Origin: Phycisphaerae bacterium
GTDB taxonomy: Bacteria; Planctomycetota; Phycisphaerae; Phycisphaerales; UBA1924
Assembly (NCBI GenBank): GCA_030429705.1
Contig: JAUIES010000002.1
Coordinates: forward strand, 188,001 to 252,000
DNA: 64,000 nt
Reading direction: 5' to 3'
Shown here in pieces: positions 42,512 through 52,524 of this stretch (within the stretch, counting starts at the first letter, position 1; each line of letters begins with the position of its first letter). The notes beneath the pieces are model-generated. The model was not told the origin of the DNA. It did not search any database and was given only the letters and a program-made list of their open reading frames with translations. The translations under genes and the position numbers were made by a program.

Positions 42512-44905
42512 CTACGGGGCGGCTTCGAGCGTCAGATTCAGTGTCGAATACCCGTCAATCTCGAAATACAACACACGAATCATCACAAGTTCATTGTCTT
42601 GACCGACCGAGAAAAATCCTTCATCCGTCGTGGGGCCGTGCCAGGTCCAGTTGTCGATGACCGTTTGCGTTTCGTTTGTGGAACTGATGACCGACACGCG
42701 GATGCCATCATCACTGATCGTCTGCACGCGCCAGCGTCCCGCAGGCATGCGCAATCGTCCCACGACTTCGACACCGAAGCGCTCCCGACCGATGCCACTG
42801 TCAACGAGTGTTCCAGAGGTATCCTCGATCAGGCCCTGATTGACAAGGTCGATCGGTCCACCCATCGCAAATGGGAGCGTCACTGATTTGAGGCCGAATG
42901 GTCTCGACCCGGACACCCGCGCCAGTTTCCACCATCCCTCGAAGTCTTCTCGCGGGTCCGGGCCATCTGCCCAACTGAACACGCGGCCGATCCACCTCGC
43001 TTGCAAGAGCGTGCCCGTCACAGTCGTCGAAAATGCGCCAGATGAAATGTCAACTTCAAACGGGACGACACCCTCGCGCGCTGCGATCGTAATGCGTTTC
43101 CCGTCATGCGTCGGGGCATCGGTTACAGATACGGAATAGCCCTCGTTCTTCGCCTCAACTTGGACCTCATCGACACCGAGCAATTCGTACACAGCCTCGC
43201 CACCGGAGACCGAGACAGGTCGGAACAACGGTGACTCATGATCCCACGGCCCCCATTCGTCCATAATGATCTGCTCGCGGCCTTGCAGACTTGTGCGCAC
43301 ACTGACCGGGATGCCATCCGCCAGGGTGACGGGTCGACGATCGCCACGCACTTCGTAATCCGGCAGAGCGATACCGGGAATCGGGCCATTCGTAGAGATA
43401 GGTGTCGCGCCGGTGTTGCGTTGTTCTTCGCCAATGCCGTCTTCGATGTCGTAGGTGTTGTTCGCGATTGAGATTGACTCGAATGCGCCTCCGTCGTTTC
43501 GGAGTTGTACAGCAACGAGCCGTTCGGTTGACGACATTTTGTGAAACGATGCCGGCTTGTCATCAACGATGAACGCGTTGTCCGCGATGACATTTCCTGA
43601 GACGCCGCGATAGTTGGCTTTCGCCCAAGGCAGGGAAGCGAAATCGCCGAGCCCGTCCCACCAGATATGGACCCCCGCCCGATTGTTGACGAACCGATTT
43701 GACAGAATCAGATTTGACGCGCTGTGCTCGATATTCACTCCGCCGCGTTCGAGGCCGTACGCCATGCCACCGTTCGAATCGAACAGATTCTCCATGATGA
43801 GTGTGTCTTGACTGAACCCACCCCAGATGCCACAAATCGCATTTTCGACGAATCGATTGTGCAAGACCACATTGTCAAAACTGAAGGTCATCTCCAGCCC
43901 GTGCGCAGGCGCGTAAGAGAGATCGTTGTAGGCAAAGATATTGCCGTTACAGCCGGTGCGATCATGGGCTTGCAAGACCTCCGGTTCGTACGCGATTTGA
44001 TCATCGACACCCTGCGCCGCGAGGTCTTGAGTCAGCCTTGCACGCTCCGCATCGCGCTCGGACTGACCCAGTGCGTCGAGTCCGCCAAAACCGAAGATGC
44101 CATCGCCACCATGCGTGATCGAGTTTTCGGCGATGACATTGTCGCTGCATTGCTCGAACATGAGGATGCCCGCCGAGTCTTGCCCTCGGTTGTAGACACC
44201 TTCCACATGCCCTCGCACGCAGAAATCAAAGTGGTTTCGTGTGATAGTGTTCCTTGATGAACGCCAGAGTGCGAGTCCCCAGCCGGACAGAAACGAACAG
44301 TCGTTGTCGTAGATCAGAGCGTCCTGAACTTTGTCAAGGATGATGCCATTCTGACCGCGCCGGACACGCACACGACGAACCAGCACATCATCCGATTCCT
44401 CGATGTAGAGGGCCGCGCCATATTTGGTCGCCCATTCGTTCTCGTCGTTGTGGTGGGGGTACAGCCAGTCACTGTTGTCTTCACGATCAGGTGTGGAACC
44501 GAGTCGTTGGCGAAAATTGTCGCTCAGATCTGCAGCCGTCACTTCGAGCGTGTCGGCATATCTTGCAAACACACCAATCTTGTAGCCATGAACAGCCAGG
44601 TTCTGAAGCACCACCCCGCGATGCGCATCAATCATGATGCCCGTGCCCGACAGCGTGTTCCAAGGCGTCCCGATATCGGCGCCTCGAAGCACGCTACCGG
44701 AAAAGTCGATGACAATATCGTCGCCCGTGACCTGAATGACACCGTTGCCATCGAGATCTGCGATCACGAGTCCCTCCGGGATCTTGACCACGCATGACTG
44801 GTTGATCTGGACATTGTCGCGATCAACGACAATCTCGGGCAGGTTCTTTGGCGTGACGGCGGGCTGAACTGTAAGCAGCGAAGCAGCAATCAATGGTGCA
44901 ATCAT
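42512..44905 (-). CDS. Secreted right-handed beta-helix protein with PA14-like C-terminus
   Basis: A protein of 797 residues. It starts with a signal peptide (MIAPLIAASLLTVQPAV). Residues about 60-500 contain parallel beta-helix repeats of the NosD/pectate-lyase-like kind, e.g. GIMIDAHRGVVLQNLAVHG, ALYIEESDDVLVRRVRVRR, GIILDKVQDALIYDNDCSFL and NLILSNRFVNNRAGVHIWW. A linker with Ig-like character follows, and the last 150 residues look like a PA14-type beta barrel (GRWRVQTISDDGIRVSVISS, DELVMIRV-type strands). Catalytic residues were not identified; binding or cleavage of a polysaccharide is plausible. The ATG at 44905 gives the signal peptide. It is divergent from the RecQ gene. Confidence 0.8.
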   Translation of the reverse strand: MIAPLIAASLLTVQPAVTPKNLPEIVVDRDNVQINQSCVVKIPEGLVIADLDGNGVIQVTGDDIVIDFSGSVLRGADIGTPWNTLSGTGIMIDAHRGVVLQNLAVHGYKIGVFARYADTLEVTAADLSDNFRQRLGSTPDREDNSDWLYPHHNDENEWATKYGAALYIEESDDVLVRRVRVRRGQNGIILDKVQDALIYDNDCSFLSGWGLALWRSSRNTITRNHFDFCVRGHVEGVYNRGQDSAGILMFEQCSDNVIAENSITHGGDGIFGFGGLDALGQSERDAERARLTQDLAAQGVDDQIAYEPEVLQAHDRTGCNGNIFAYNDLSYAPAHGLEMTFSFDNVVLHNRFVENAICGIWGGFSQDTLIMENLFDSNGGMAYGLERGGVNIEHSASNLILSNRFVNNRAGVHIWWDGLGDFASLPWAKANYRGVSGNVIADNAFIVDDKPASFHKMSSTERLVAVQLRNDGGAFESISIANNTYDIEDGIGEEQRNTGATPISTNGPIPGIALPDYEVRGDRRPVTLADGIPVSVRTSLQGREQIIMDEWGPWDHESPLFRPVSVSGGEAVYELLGVDEVQVEAKNEGYSVSVTDAPTHDGKRITIAAREGVVPFEVDISSGAFSTTVTGTLLQARWIGRVFSWADGPDPREDFEGWWKLARVSGSRPFGLKSVTLPFAMGGPIDLVNQGLIEDTSGTLVDSGIGRERFGVEVVGRLRMPAGRWRVQTISDDGIRVSVISSTNETQTVIDNWTWHGPTTDEGFFSVGQDNELVMIRVLYFEIDGYSTLNLTLEAAP

Positions 44906-44980
44906 GCGGACAGTATAGAGTGTGTTTCTACAAGGGCTTCCTGACGGCCCGCGAGACGATCGATGGAATAGGATCGGCCC

Positions 44981-46432
44981 ATGCTCGACACTGCAACTGA
45001 TATCCTGAGATCCAGATTCGGATTCGAAGCGCTCCGCCCAGAACAGGCTGAAGTGATCGAGCGGGTATTGACAGGTGGCGACGCGCTCGTGGTCTGGCCG
45101 ACTGGTTCGGGAAAAAGCCTTTGCTTTCAGATTCCAGCACTCGTCCACGCGGCGCAGGCTCAGCCCGCAGGCGTCACACTCGTTTTCAGCCCGCTCATCG
45201 CGCTGATGGAAGATCAGGTCTCTGCACTCAAGAAACGAGGCATCCGGGCTGCATATGTGAACAGTTCGCTTTCGAAGAAAGAACGCGCGTCGCGATACGC
45301 TTCGTTGGCAAACGGCAAATACGAACTCATCTATGCTACACCCGAGCGTATGAAGATAGCCGCATTTCAAGAGGCTCTCGAAAAAGTTCCTGGTGGTGTC
45401 AATCTGTTGGCGATCGACGAAGCGCACTGCATCAGCAAGTGGGGGCACGATTTGCGGCCGGCATATGCCCAGGTCGGCGAGTTTCGCAAACGACTTGGGA
45501 GCCCGACCACAGTCGCGTTGACCGCCACTGCGACGCAAGCCGTTCGTGACGATATACGGGCGGTACTCGGCCTTGACGATTCCGCCATGCCGTTGTTTGC
45601 CATGCCGGTCGCTCGCGACAACCTCGCACTGTCCGTCGTTTCTGTCTGGGACGAAACGGACAAGATCAACGCGATCGCCGAGACGGCGGCTCAATATCCG
45701 GGAACGGGTATCGTGTACACAGCGCTCATCAAAGACCTGGACCGGTACGCTGATCTGCTCAGACGAGCGTTACCCGACCGTCGTGTCATGATCTATCACG
45801 GCCGCCTCGATCCGCAAGAGAAAAAACGCATTTACAAGAATTTCATCGCTTCGCAGCCAGATGAGAATCTGCTCTTAATTACAACGAATGCGTTCGGAAT
45901 GGGCGTCGACAAACCGGACATTCGGTGTATTGTTCACGCTCAGTTGCCAGGCTCGGTCGAAGCCTATTTCCAGGAAGTCGGTCGAGCCGGTCGCGATGGG
46001 AAGCCTTCAGCGTGTGTGCTTCTCTACGCGGAAGATGATCTCGCGATTCAGCAAGAGTTTACCGAATGGCAGAATCCTGGGCTCCCGGTGATCGAACAGG
46101 TTGTCAAAGCCATCGAACACAACCACGGACCGGGTCTGCACGCCGACTTCGATGTTGATGAGATTCGACGCGATGCGTTCGGGATCGGACACGCCAAAGT
46201 TGGCGCTCGTGTTGAATACGCGCTGATCGCGCTTGCCGATCGAGGTGTGATCGAATCCACCGGCATCGACGGGCGATATCGCTATGTCAGGCCCTTCATC
46301 GACGGCGAAATTGACGAAAGCGAACTATCTGATAAACGCACGCGCGATCTCATGCGACTCTTGGACATGGTGAAACTGACCAGAGCACCAGACATCGCTG
46401 CGTTCGTCGATGCGTACTTTTCGCTGGTGTAG
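44981..46432 (+). CDS. RecQ-family ATP-dependent DNA helicase, short form
   Basis: A helicase of 483 residues. Motif I is WPTGSGKSLCFQ (Lys45), motif II IDEAHCISKWGHDLRP (Asp146; the aromatic loop is intact), and motifs III-VI are present (ALTATAT, VDKPDIRCIVH, QEVGRAGRDG). The C-terminal region after residue 370 is a small winged-helix-like part; the zinc-binding Cys cluster and the HRDC domain of full-length RecQ are missing. It may therefore be a RecQ-like enzyme with limited structural specificity. No other repair genes are adjacent. The start ATG lies 75 bases from the divergent beta-helix gene. Confidence 0.9.
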   Translation: MLDTATDILRSRFGFEALRPEQAEVIERVLTGGDALVVWPTGSGKSLCFQIPALVHAAQAQPAGVTLVFSPLIALMEDQVSALKKRGIRAAYVNSSLSKKERASRYASLANGKYELIYATPERMKIAAFQEALEKVPGGVNLLAIDEAHCISKWGHDLRPAYAQVGEFRKRLGSPTTVALTATATQAVRDDIRAVLGLDDSAMPLFAMPVARDNLALSVVSVWDETDKINAIAETAAQYPGTGIVYTALIKDLDRYADLLRRALPDRRVMIYHGRLDPQEKKRIYKNFIASQPDENLLLITTNAFGMGVDKPDIRCIVHAQLPGSVEAYFQEVGRAGRDGKPSACVLLYAEDDLAIQQEFTEWQNPGLPVIEQVVKAIEHNHGPGLHADFDVDEIRRDAFGIGHAKVGARVEYALIALADRGVIESTGIDGRYRYVRPFIDGEIDESELSDKRTRDLMRLLDMVKLTRAPDIAAFVDAYFSLV

Positions 46433-46444
46433 GGCAGGCTCGCT

Positions 46445-47623
46445 TTAGTCGTTCGGCCAATCGGCTTGTTTGGTTTTCTCGATGACATGGCCGGTGTGTT
46501 CCGGGTAGTGCCGGCCCATGGTGGCAAACAACCCTTCGAGGCTCTGCACAAAGCGTGGTGCACCTTCCGGGAGTTCATCGAGTGGCAAACCATCGAGCAG
46601 ATAGGCAAATCGGCGGCTGTGCGCTTGTGTGCGCTCAATCTGCCGTGCTTCTTCTGCACCAGTCCAGGTTGGATATCGCGCGACATAGTCTGGTGGCATC
46701 TGCTTCGGAAAACGACGGATCGCTGTCACTTCGCTATCTCGCTTGTTGTACACGCTCGAAAAGAACCCCAACTCGACTCCCGTCATGTGCTCGACATTCC
46801 AGCGTGGTGTATGGGTGCCGTTTGATGGCTTGTGATTCATCTGGTCGGCCGACATGGGCGTGAACACAGCCATGCTCTCAGCAGCAAGGGCTTCTTTCTT
46901 TTCAAACAACGACACCAACTCGCTAGGCATCGTCCAGGGCTTCGGCTTGAGCAAAACCGTCTCGGCGTTCTGCCCATCACGAACGGACTCACTCATCGAT
47001 ACCGCGAGCGTGTTGCTCACGGTCTTGCGGCCATTGACCGGCGTCTGCGTGCCTGCATCCATTGGTACGAAATATCGAGCAGCGACTGATTGAATCCCTT
47101 TGCCAAGTGCAGCCGGTGCGAGGAAGACATCAGCCTCACCGATTTGCTCTTGAATCATGGTGAGTGCATAGACAATCTTGACACCATCAACTTCGACGAG
47201 GTAGTACCCGTTTGATGAACCATCGCCAAACCAACGCACGCGCAGGCTGTTCGGCGAAAGCGTCATGAAATCGCCTGCGCCATATACAACGCTCACACGC
47301 GATGAGTTGGCGACGCGATCGATTACGACATCCAGAGGCTGCCCGTCTTCCAAGGCATAGGCGGTTGTTCGATCGCCGGAAAATCCGTCCGGGCGTTCAT
47401 GACGAATCAGCAGATCCACGCCGCCGATCATCGCAGGCGGCATCGAGTTTGCAAAAGCAGTCTCGGGCGAGGTGATGACCACACGCAATCCCCACATCGT
47501 TTCGATACGCACCGTGTCATCGCCGAAGCGTCGGACAGCGACGGTATCGCCAGGGTCGGCACAGGCTGCGACGGGAATCTGCAGTACAATCAGTGTCAAA
47601 ACGACAGTCATCAAGTGACGCAT
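46445..47623 (-). CDS. Secreted fusion: degenerate metallo-beta-lactamase-like domain plus DinB-like domain
   Basis: A protein of 392 residues. A signal peptide (about 1-22) is followed by a region (25-200) with strands resembling UlaG-type MBL proteins (TVRIETMWGLRVVITSP; LRVRWFGDGSSNGYYLVEVD), without the HxHxDH zinc site. From about 235 to the end lies a DinB-like four-helix domain (TPRWNVEHMTGVELGFFSSV and HYPEHTGHVIEKTK), where the His pattern is kept. Export of a DinB domain is unusual. The family of the N-terminal half is inferred from strand pattern only. The ATG at 47623 is selected for the signal peptide. Confidence 0.6.
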   Translation of the reverse strand: MRHLMTVVLTLIVLQIPVAACADPGDTVAVRRFGDDTVRIETMWGLRVVITSPETAFANSMPPAMIGGVDLLIRHERPDGFSGDRTTAYALEDGQPLDVVIDRVANSSRVSVVYGAGDFMTLSPNSLRVRWFGDGSSNGYYLVEVDGVKIVYALTMIQEQIGEADVFLAPAALGKGIQSVAARYFVPMDAGTQTPVNGRKTVSNTLAVSMSESVRDGQNAETVLLKPKPWTMPSELVSLFEKKEALAAESMAVFTPMSADQMNHKPSNGTHTPRWNVEHMTGVELGFFSSVYNKRDSEVTAIRRFPKQMPPDYVARYPTWTGAEEARQIERTQAHSRRFAYLLDGLPLDELPEGAPRFVQSLEGLFATMGRHYPEHTGHVIEKTKQADWPND

Positions 47624-47672
47624 GGGTGATACCTCCAACACGATGATACACGATTCGCGGGCTATGTTGCGG

Positions 47673-48146
47673 TCAAGCGCAATCGGTGACCTCGTCGTGA
47701 CATTCAGCGATGTGCTTGAGATGTTGGTTTCGATCAACAAGGAACTGACGCATATACCTCGTGAGGAACAATCGCTCTGCGAAGCGACCCAACACGCCGA
47801 GCGGCGCTCGATAGGTGAGTTCATCGGTCATCAGCGTGCCACTATCAATAGGGTCGAAGCGGTGTACATGCGACATCGACGCAAATGCACCTGAAATCAT
47901 CTGATCTGTAAACAATCGTGGGCGATCAAACGCGGTGATGCGAACGGTGAGTCGTTGCTTGACACCGAAGTGTGTTGCTTCCCAGGTAATCTCGTCATTC
48001 ATCTCCGCGAGCCCGGCGGTTCGACCCGCAACGGCTCGCTCTCTGGTGCGTGCAGTCGATGCCACATGTACTTCAATACTCCGCGCAAGATCGAAAACCC
48101 GGTCTGGTGTGGCGTCGATGCTGGTGGTGAGTTTGATGGTTGGCAT
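47673..48146 (-). CDS. SRPBCC family protein
   Basis: A protein of 157 residues with the SRPBCC fold: TIKLTTSIDATPDRVFDLAR opens, ITWEATHFGVKQRLTVRITA is the central hairpin, RPRLFTDQMISGAFASMSHV follows (a characteristic run for cyclase/dehydrase-like members), and the long C-terminal helix ends with RQFLVDRNQHLKHIAE. The ligand is unknown. The ATG at 48146 is used. An in-frame TTG at 48179 would overlap the stop of the Tam gene by four bases, so translational coupling to tam is also possible. Confidence 0.82.
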   Translation of the reverse strand: MPTIKLTTSIDATPDRVFDLARSIEVHVASTARTRERAVAGRTAGLAEMNDEITWEATHFGVKQRLTVRITAFDRPRLFTDQMISGAFASMSHVHRFDPIDSGTLMTDELTYRAPLGVLGRFAERLFLTRYMRQFLVDRNQHLKHIAECHDEVTDCA

Positions 48147-48175
48147 TCGGCTGACACCAGGTTCTTTAGTTTGGC

Positions 48176-48952
48176 TCAACCATTAAGTTTCATCGCAACG
48201 ATGAACAAGCGACGAAATGGCAGAACAACTGATCCATCACTTTCGCGCGGGTACGCACGCTCGTACTCGTGTTCACACGCTCGCAAAAATCGATCGAGCG
48301 CCTGTGGGTCTTCGTCCAGCAGAGCCAGGACGGGCCGAAGCAGCGATCCCTTGACCCACTCCAGCACAGGGTGCCGATCGGCGGACGGCAACAGTTGGTA
48401 GTAGGTCGTTTCCCACAAGTCAGTAGCATCTGCTGCTGCGAGCCAACGCTGATAGTGAACCGGCGACTGCACACGGTCGCGCGGGAGTATGTGCCTCACT
48501 TCATCCGTCCAGTCGGGTTGAGCGAGGATGGCTGCAGGAATTGTGTGGGTTGGCTCGCGCCAGTTATTCGGCATCTGCACCGCCAGCACGCCGCCGGGCG
48601 AGAGTGACTCCAGGAGTCGAGGAAAGAGTTGGTCGTGATCGACAAGCCAGTGCAATGCTGCGTTGGAATAGATCAGATCCATTTGTGATTCTGGATGCCA
48701 TGCACCAATGTTTTCACATCGCCACTCGATCGAGTCGGATTCGGTTTGATCGAGCATGTCTTGTGAGTTGTCGAGCCCGACGACATTGGCATCAGGGAAC
48801 CGATGAGCCAGCAAATGTGTCAACGAGCCCGTGCCGCAACCGAGGTCCACAATCGAGCGAGGGCTGATCTCAGGTATTCTGGCCATCAGTTCCAGCCCCG
48901 GTCTGAGCCGATGATCGGCAAATCGCAGATACTGATGTGGGTCCCAGGGCAT
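48176..48952 (-). CDS. tam: Trans-aconitate 2-methyltransferase
   Basis: A class I SAM-dependent methyltransferase of 258 residues, matching Tam closely: MPWDPHQYLRFADHRLRPGL (E. coli Tam starts MSDWNPSLYLxFxxERTRPA), IVDLGCGTGSLTHLLA (motif I), NAALHWLVDH, and MPNNWREPTHT. Tam methylates trans-aconitate, a spontaneous by-product of citric-acid-cycle cis-aconitate that inhibits aconitase. It is followed by an SRPBCC gene that is probably co-transcribed and is divergent from the large HEAT/cytochrome gene. Confidence 0.88.
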   Translation of the reverse strand: MPWDPHQYLRFADHRLRPGLELMARIPEISPRSIVDLGCGTGSLTHLLAHRFPDANVVGLDNSQDMLDQTESDSIEWRCENIGAWHPESQMDLIYSNAALHWLVDHDQLFPRLLESLSPGGVLAVQMPNNWREPTHTIPAAILAQPDWTDEVRHILPRDRVQSPVHYQRWLAAADATDLWETTYYQLLPSADRHPVLEWVKGSLLRPVLALLDEDPQALDRFLRACEHEYERAYPRESDGSVVLPFRRLFIVAMKLNG

Positions 48953-49017
48953 GCAAAGAGTCTACGCTCGCTTCGTTCATGCAACATCCTGTCGATCTTC
49001 GCTTCTACACTGCCACC

Positions 49018-52000
49018 ATGAAGAGATTTGCCTCCGCAGTGCTGTCCCTGACAATCTTCGTTTCGCCTGTCATCGCCCAGCCGACCGATGGTGATACGCG
49101 CGTCGAAACCGTGTTCGCCGAACCCGGCATGATCACCAATCCGGTTTCGTTCACGATTGATCGGTTCGGACGGCTCTACATTGTCGAGTCGGCCCGGGCG
49201 GGGAATGCTGTCTCAGATACAAGACAACTGGGCCATCTCAACGGCGTCGAAGAAGACCTGCAGTTGCACACCGTCGAAGACCGTCTTGCTCTGATCAACA
49301 AGTGGATCGCGGGCGGGCATTTCGAGCCGGACTATTTCACGAGAACAGAAGATCGCGTCGTCAGGCTTCTGGATACCAATGGTGACGGCGTAGCAGACGA
49401 ATCCAATGTCTTCGCAGGTGGATTCAACGACCCGCTTGATGGCATCGCTTCCGGTGCACTCTGGCTCGACGACACACTTTTTTTTACGAACATTCCGCAC
49501 CTGTGGGCACTGCGTGACACCGACAACGACGGCGAGGCGGACGAACGCGAGAGTTTGTCATATGGCTATGGCGTGCGTTGGTGCTTCTATGGCCATGACC
49601 TGCACGGACTCGTGCAAGGGCCCGATGGACGCATCTATTTCTCGATGGGTGATCGCGGATTCAACATCACAACCCGGGAGGGCGAACGCCTCGTCAACCC
49701 GCAGACCGGCGGCGTGTTTCGCTGCTGGCCGGACGGGTCAGAACTCGAACTCTTCGCACAAGGGCTTCGCAACCCCCAGGAACTCGCGTTCGACGACTTT
49801 GGCAACCTCTTCACCGGCGACAACAACTGCGATTCAGGCGACAAAGCCAGAGTGGTGCATGTCGTCGAGGGGTCTGACTCCGGCTGGCGGCAGGATGTGC
49901 AGAGTCTGGGCAGTCGAGGACCATGGAACCGCGAGAAGATCTGGCATACATATGACAAACCAAAGGACATCTTGCGTCCGGCGTGGACCCTCCCGCCGGT
50001 TGCCCATGTCGGGGCTGGTCCGAGCGGTATTCTGCACTATCCCGGCACCGGCGAGAATGATGCCTATCTCAATCACATCTTCATGGTCGATTTCTATGGC
50101 TCCGGGTCCACCATCCACACATTCCGCATGGACAACAAGGGTGCATGGTTCACCCTCGAAGACAAGGGTGTGTACTACAAGGGAAAGACAGTCACCGACA
50201 TCTCGTTCGGCTATGACGGTCGTTTGTATCTGACCGATTGGGGGGGCGGCTGGCAACCGAACCCGAATGGCAATGTCTTCACGATAGAGAACACAACGGT
50301 TCATACCGACGAATCGCACAAAGCAGCGATTGATGAAGTCAGGTCACTCTTCGCCGAAGGATTTGATTCGATTGAATCACCGCGACTTGTGGCGCTGCTG
50401 GGTCACCGCGATCAACGCGTGCGTCTCGCTGCCCAATACGAACTCGCCAAAGAGGCTCGCGATGCTCGCGGACTGGCAGAATCAGTTGCAGCCGACAATC
50501 CTGCACAGACACCTCAGATCGCTCGAGTCCATGCGGTCTGGTTGTTGCGACAAATTGCTCGGCGAGATGCGGGTGTCGTGCCCATTCTTCGAGCATTGTT
50601 GATCGACGAAGACGCGATGATTCGAATGCAGGCCGTCAAAATGCTCGCGGACCTCCGCGATGCTGAACCTGAGCAACGCTATCTGGAGTTACTTGACGAC
50701 GAGAACCACCAGGTACGGTTCTATGCAGCACTTGCATTGGGCAAAGCCGGTTCGGCTACAGCCATCGAACCACTCTTGAAACTGCTTGACGACAACAACG
50801 ACCAGGACCCGGTCATTCGGCATGGTGCTAGTTACGCGCTGTCGTTGATCAATCGCCCCGACGAGTTGGTCGAAGCGGCGTTGGACCAGGGCGAAGGGGG
50901 TCGAATCGGAGCGATCATTGCATTGCGTCGTCAGAAGAACCTCGGCTTGCTCGCATTCGTTCGCGATAGCAACCCGCGTGTTGCAGCCGAGGCGGTCCGT
51001 GCGATCTATGACGAAAACATTGAAGCGGGGCTGCCAGCGGTTGCGAAACTGCTCGAAACAGAGTTACCTGTCGCGTGGCGTGTCGAACCAGTCTTGCGCC
51101 GTGCTGTTGCGGCCAATGTCCGTCTCGGAGACGCAGCATCTGCGCAACGACTCGCTCGATTCGCGGTGTGGTCAGATCTCCCATTGGTATGGCGAAAGAC
51201 GACGCTCGAGTCACTGCTTGCATGGAACGAACCTCTCAAGCGAGAGGGCGTGTGGGGACATTGGGTAGATCTTCCTCCGCGAGCAGAAACCGATGCCAGG
51301 TCAGCTGTGATGGGGGTGCTGGCACAGTTTGAGGCGTTCACCGGTCTCGATGCTGATCTCGACACCGTGCTCAACGCTGCTCGCGCCCGCTTCGGTGCGA
51401 ATCTCACGCCCGAAGCGATGATTGCCACGATTGCAGACCCGTCAGTTCCGGTTGAATACCGACGGGCGCTTGTCGATCGGATTATCGCGATCGCGCCTGA
51501 CCGGGCACTCGATGCTGCGCAAGCCGCATTTGGCGATTCATCGCCCGAGGCCGATCGACTTCGTATGCGTAGCCTCGATCTCCTGAAGGATCTGGGTGCG
51601 CACTCCACGCCGGAACTGGTCTATCAAGCGATCAGGTCCGGCACAATGCGTGAGCAGCAACATGCAGCGAGGGTGCTTGTTTCTATGAGTCATCCTGATG
51701 CCGACGATTTAATCACGGGTTTCTTGCAAGGGCTCAACGACGGCTCGACCGACCCGAGCATCGCGCTCGAACTCTTAAGTGCGAAGACGAATGACAACGA
51801 GGAATTCGCAGAAGCGGTCGCGGCATTTACAAACAACGCAACGAATCCGGTCCTGGCGCCACAAGCACTCGCGTTCGGCGGAGACCCGACCGCAGGAGCG
51901 TCAATTTTCAATCATCATGAGGCGGCCCAGTGTTTGCGCTGCCACACCATCGAAGGAACCGGCGGTACGGCAGGCCCAGACTTGACAACAATTGGTTCTC

Positions 52001-52491
52001 GCTTGCCTCGAACATCGATCATCGAATCGGTGTTGAATCCCAATGCAACGGTGACACCCGGATATGGCACCATCTCGCTACGGCTCAAGGATGGCACACG
52101 CGTTGGCGGCATCCTGAAAGAGGAAAAACCAGGCGCCTACATCGTCGATGCCATGGGCACGATCAAGACAATCTCAAAGAACGATGTGCAGAGTCAGATC
52201 GGACCAGATTCTGCCATGCCTGCGGTGAGTTCGTTGCTGACCCCACACGAGATTCGCGATGTTGTAGCTTTCCTTGTTGCTCAGCAGGACCCGGCTCTGG
52301 GCCCGGCCGTCGCAGCTGTTTCGCATGCACAAGACCTCGGAGGTGGTCACGATGCAGGCAGCAAACGCGCTGGCGCACTGCAGGTTGCTCTGACTGGCAT
52401 CATGTTGGCGCTCGGCGCGGTGACTGCCGTGGTCATGATTGTTCTGGCGTTTCGGATCGGTAGCCAGGTTTCCGGCGAACAATCGACCTAA
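49018..52491 (+). CDS. PVC-type dehydrogenase/HEAT repeat/cytochrome c protein
   Basis: A protein of 1157 residues. It has a signal peptide (MKRFASAVLSLTIFVSPVIAQ), a six-bladed propeller (about 30-410; FTIDRFGRLYIVESARAGN, GDNNCDSGDKARVVHVVEG), HEAT repeats (about 430-900; e.g. DAMIRMQAVKMLADLRD, HQVRFYAALALGKAGSATA) and a haem-binding domain with CLRCH followed by GPDLTTIGSRLPRTSIIESV, where an axial Met is expected further on. A C-terminal transmembrane helix (about 1120-1145) anchors it. This is the domain order of the large planctomycete 'membrane-bound dehydrogenase/haem-binding' proteins. The substrate is unknown; sugar oxidation is the common guess. Confidence 0.9.
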   Translation: MKRFASAVLSLTIFVSPVIAQPTDGDTRVETVFAEPGMITNPVSFTIDRFGRLYIVESARAGNAVSDTRQLGHLNGVEEDLQLHTVEDRLALINKWIAGGHFEPDYFTRTEDRVVRLLDTNGDGVADESNVFAGGFNDPLDGIASGALWLDDTLFFTNIPHLWALRDTDNDGEADERESLSYGYGVRWCFYGHDLHGLVQGPDGRIYFSMGDRGFNITTREGERLVNPQTGGVFRCWPDGSELELFAQGLRNPQELAFDDFGNLFTGDNNCDSGDKARVVHVVEGSDSGWRQDVQSLGSRGPWNREKIWHTYDKPKDILRPAWTLPPVAHVGAGPSGILHYPGTGENDAYLNHIFMVDFYGSGSTIHTFRMDNKGAWFTLEDKGVYYKGKTVTDISFGYDGRLYLTDWGGGWQPNPNGNVFTIENTTVHTDESHKAAIDEVRSLFAEGFDSIESPRLVALLGHRDQRVRLAAQYELAKEARDARGLAESVAADNPAQTPQIARVHAVWLLRQIARRDAGVVPILRALLIDEDAMIRMQAVKMLADLRDAEPEQRYLELLDDENHQVRFYAALALGKAGSATAIEPLLKLLDDNNDQDPVIRHGASYALSLINRPDELVEAALDQGEGGRIGAIIALRRQKNLGLLAFVRDSNPRVAAEAVRAIYDENIEAGLPAVAKLLETELPVAWRVEPVLRRAVAANVRLGDAASAQRLARFAVWSDLPLVWRKTTLESLLAWNEPLKREGVWGHWVDLPPRAETDARSAVMGVLAQFEAFTGLDADLDTVLNAARARFGANLTPEAMIATIADPSVPVEYRRALVDRIIAIAPDRALDAAQAAFGDSSPEADRLRMRSLDLLKDLGAHSTPELVYQAIRSGTMREQQHAARVLVSMSHPDADDLITGFLQGLNDGSTDPSIALELLSAKTNDNEEFAEAVAAFTNNATNPVLAPQALAFGGDPTAGASIFNHHEAAQCLRCHTIEGTGGTAGPDLTTIGSRLPRTSIIESVLNPNATVTPGYGTISLRLKDGTRVGGILKEEKPGAYIVDAMGTIKTISKNDVQSQIGPDSAMPAVSSLLTPHEIRDVVAFLVAQQDPALGPAVAAVSHAQDLGGGHDAGSKRAGALQVALTGIMLALGAVTAVVMIVLAFRIGSQVSGEQST

Positions 52492-52524
52492 TCGACGGGT
52501 CGGCGTTCGTTGCAAGGGAGTCCA

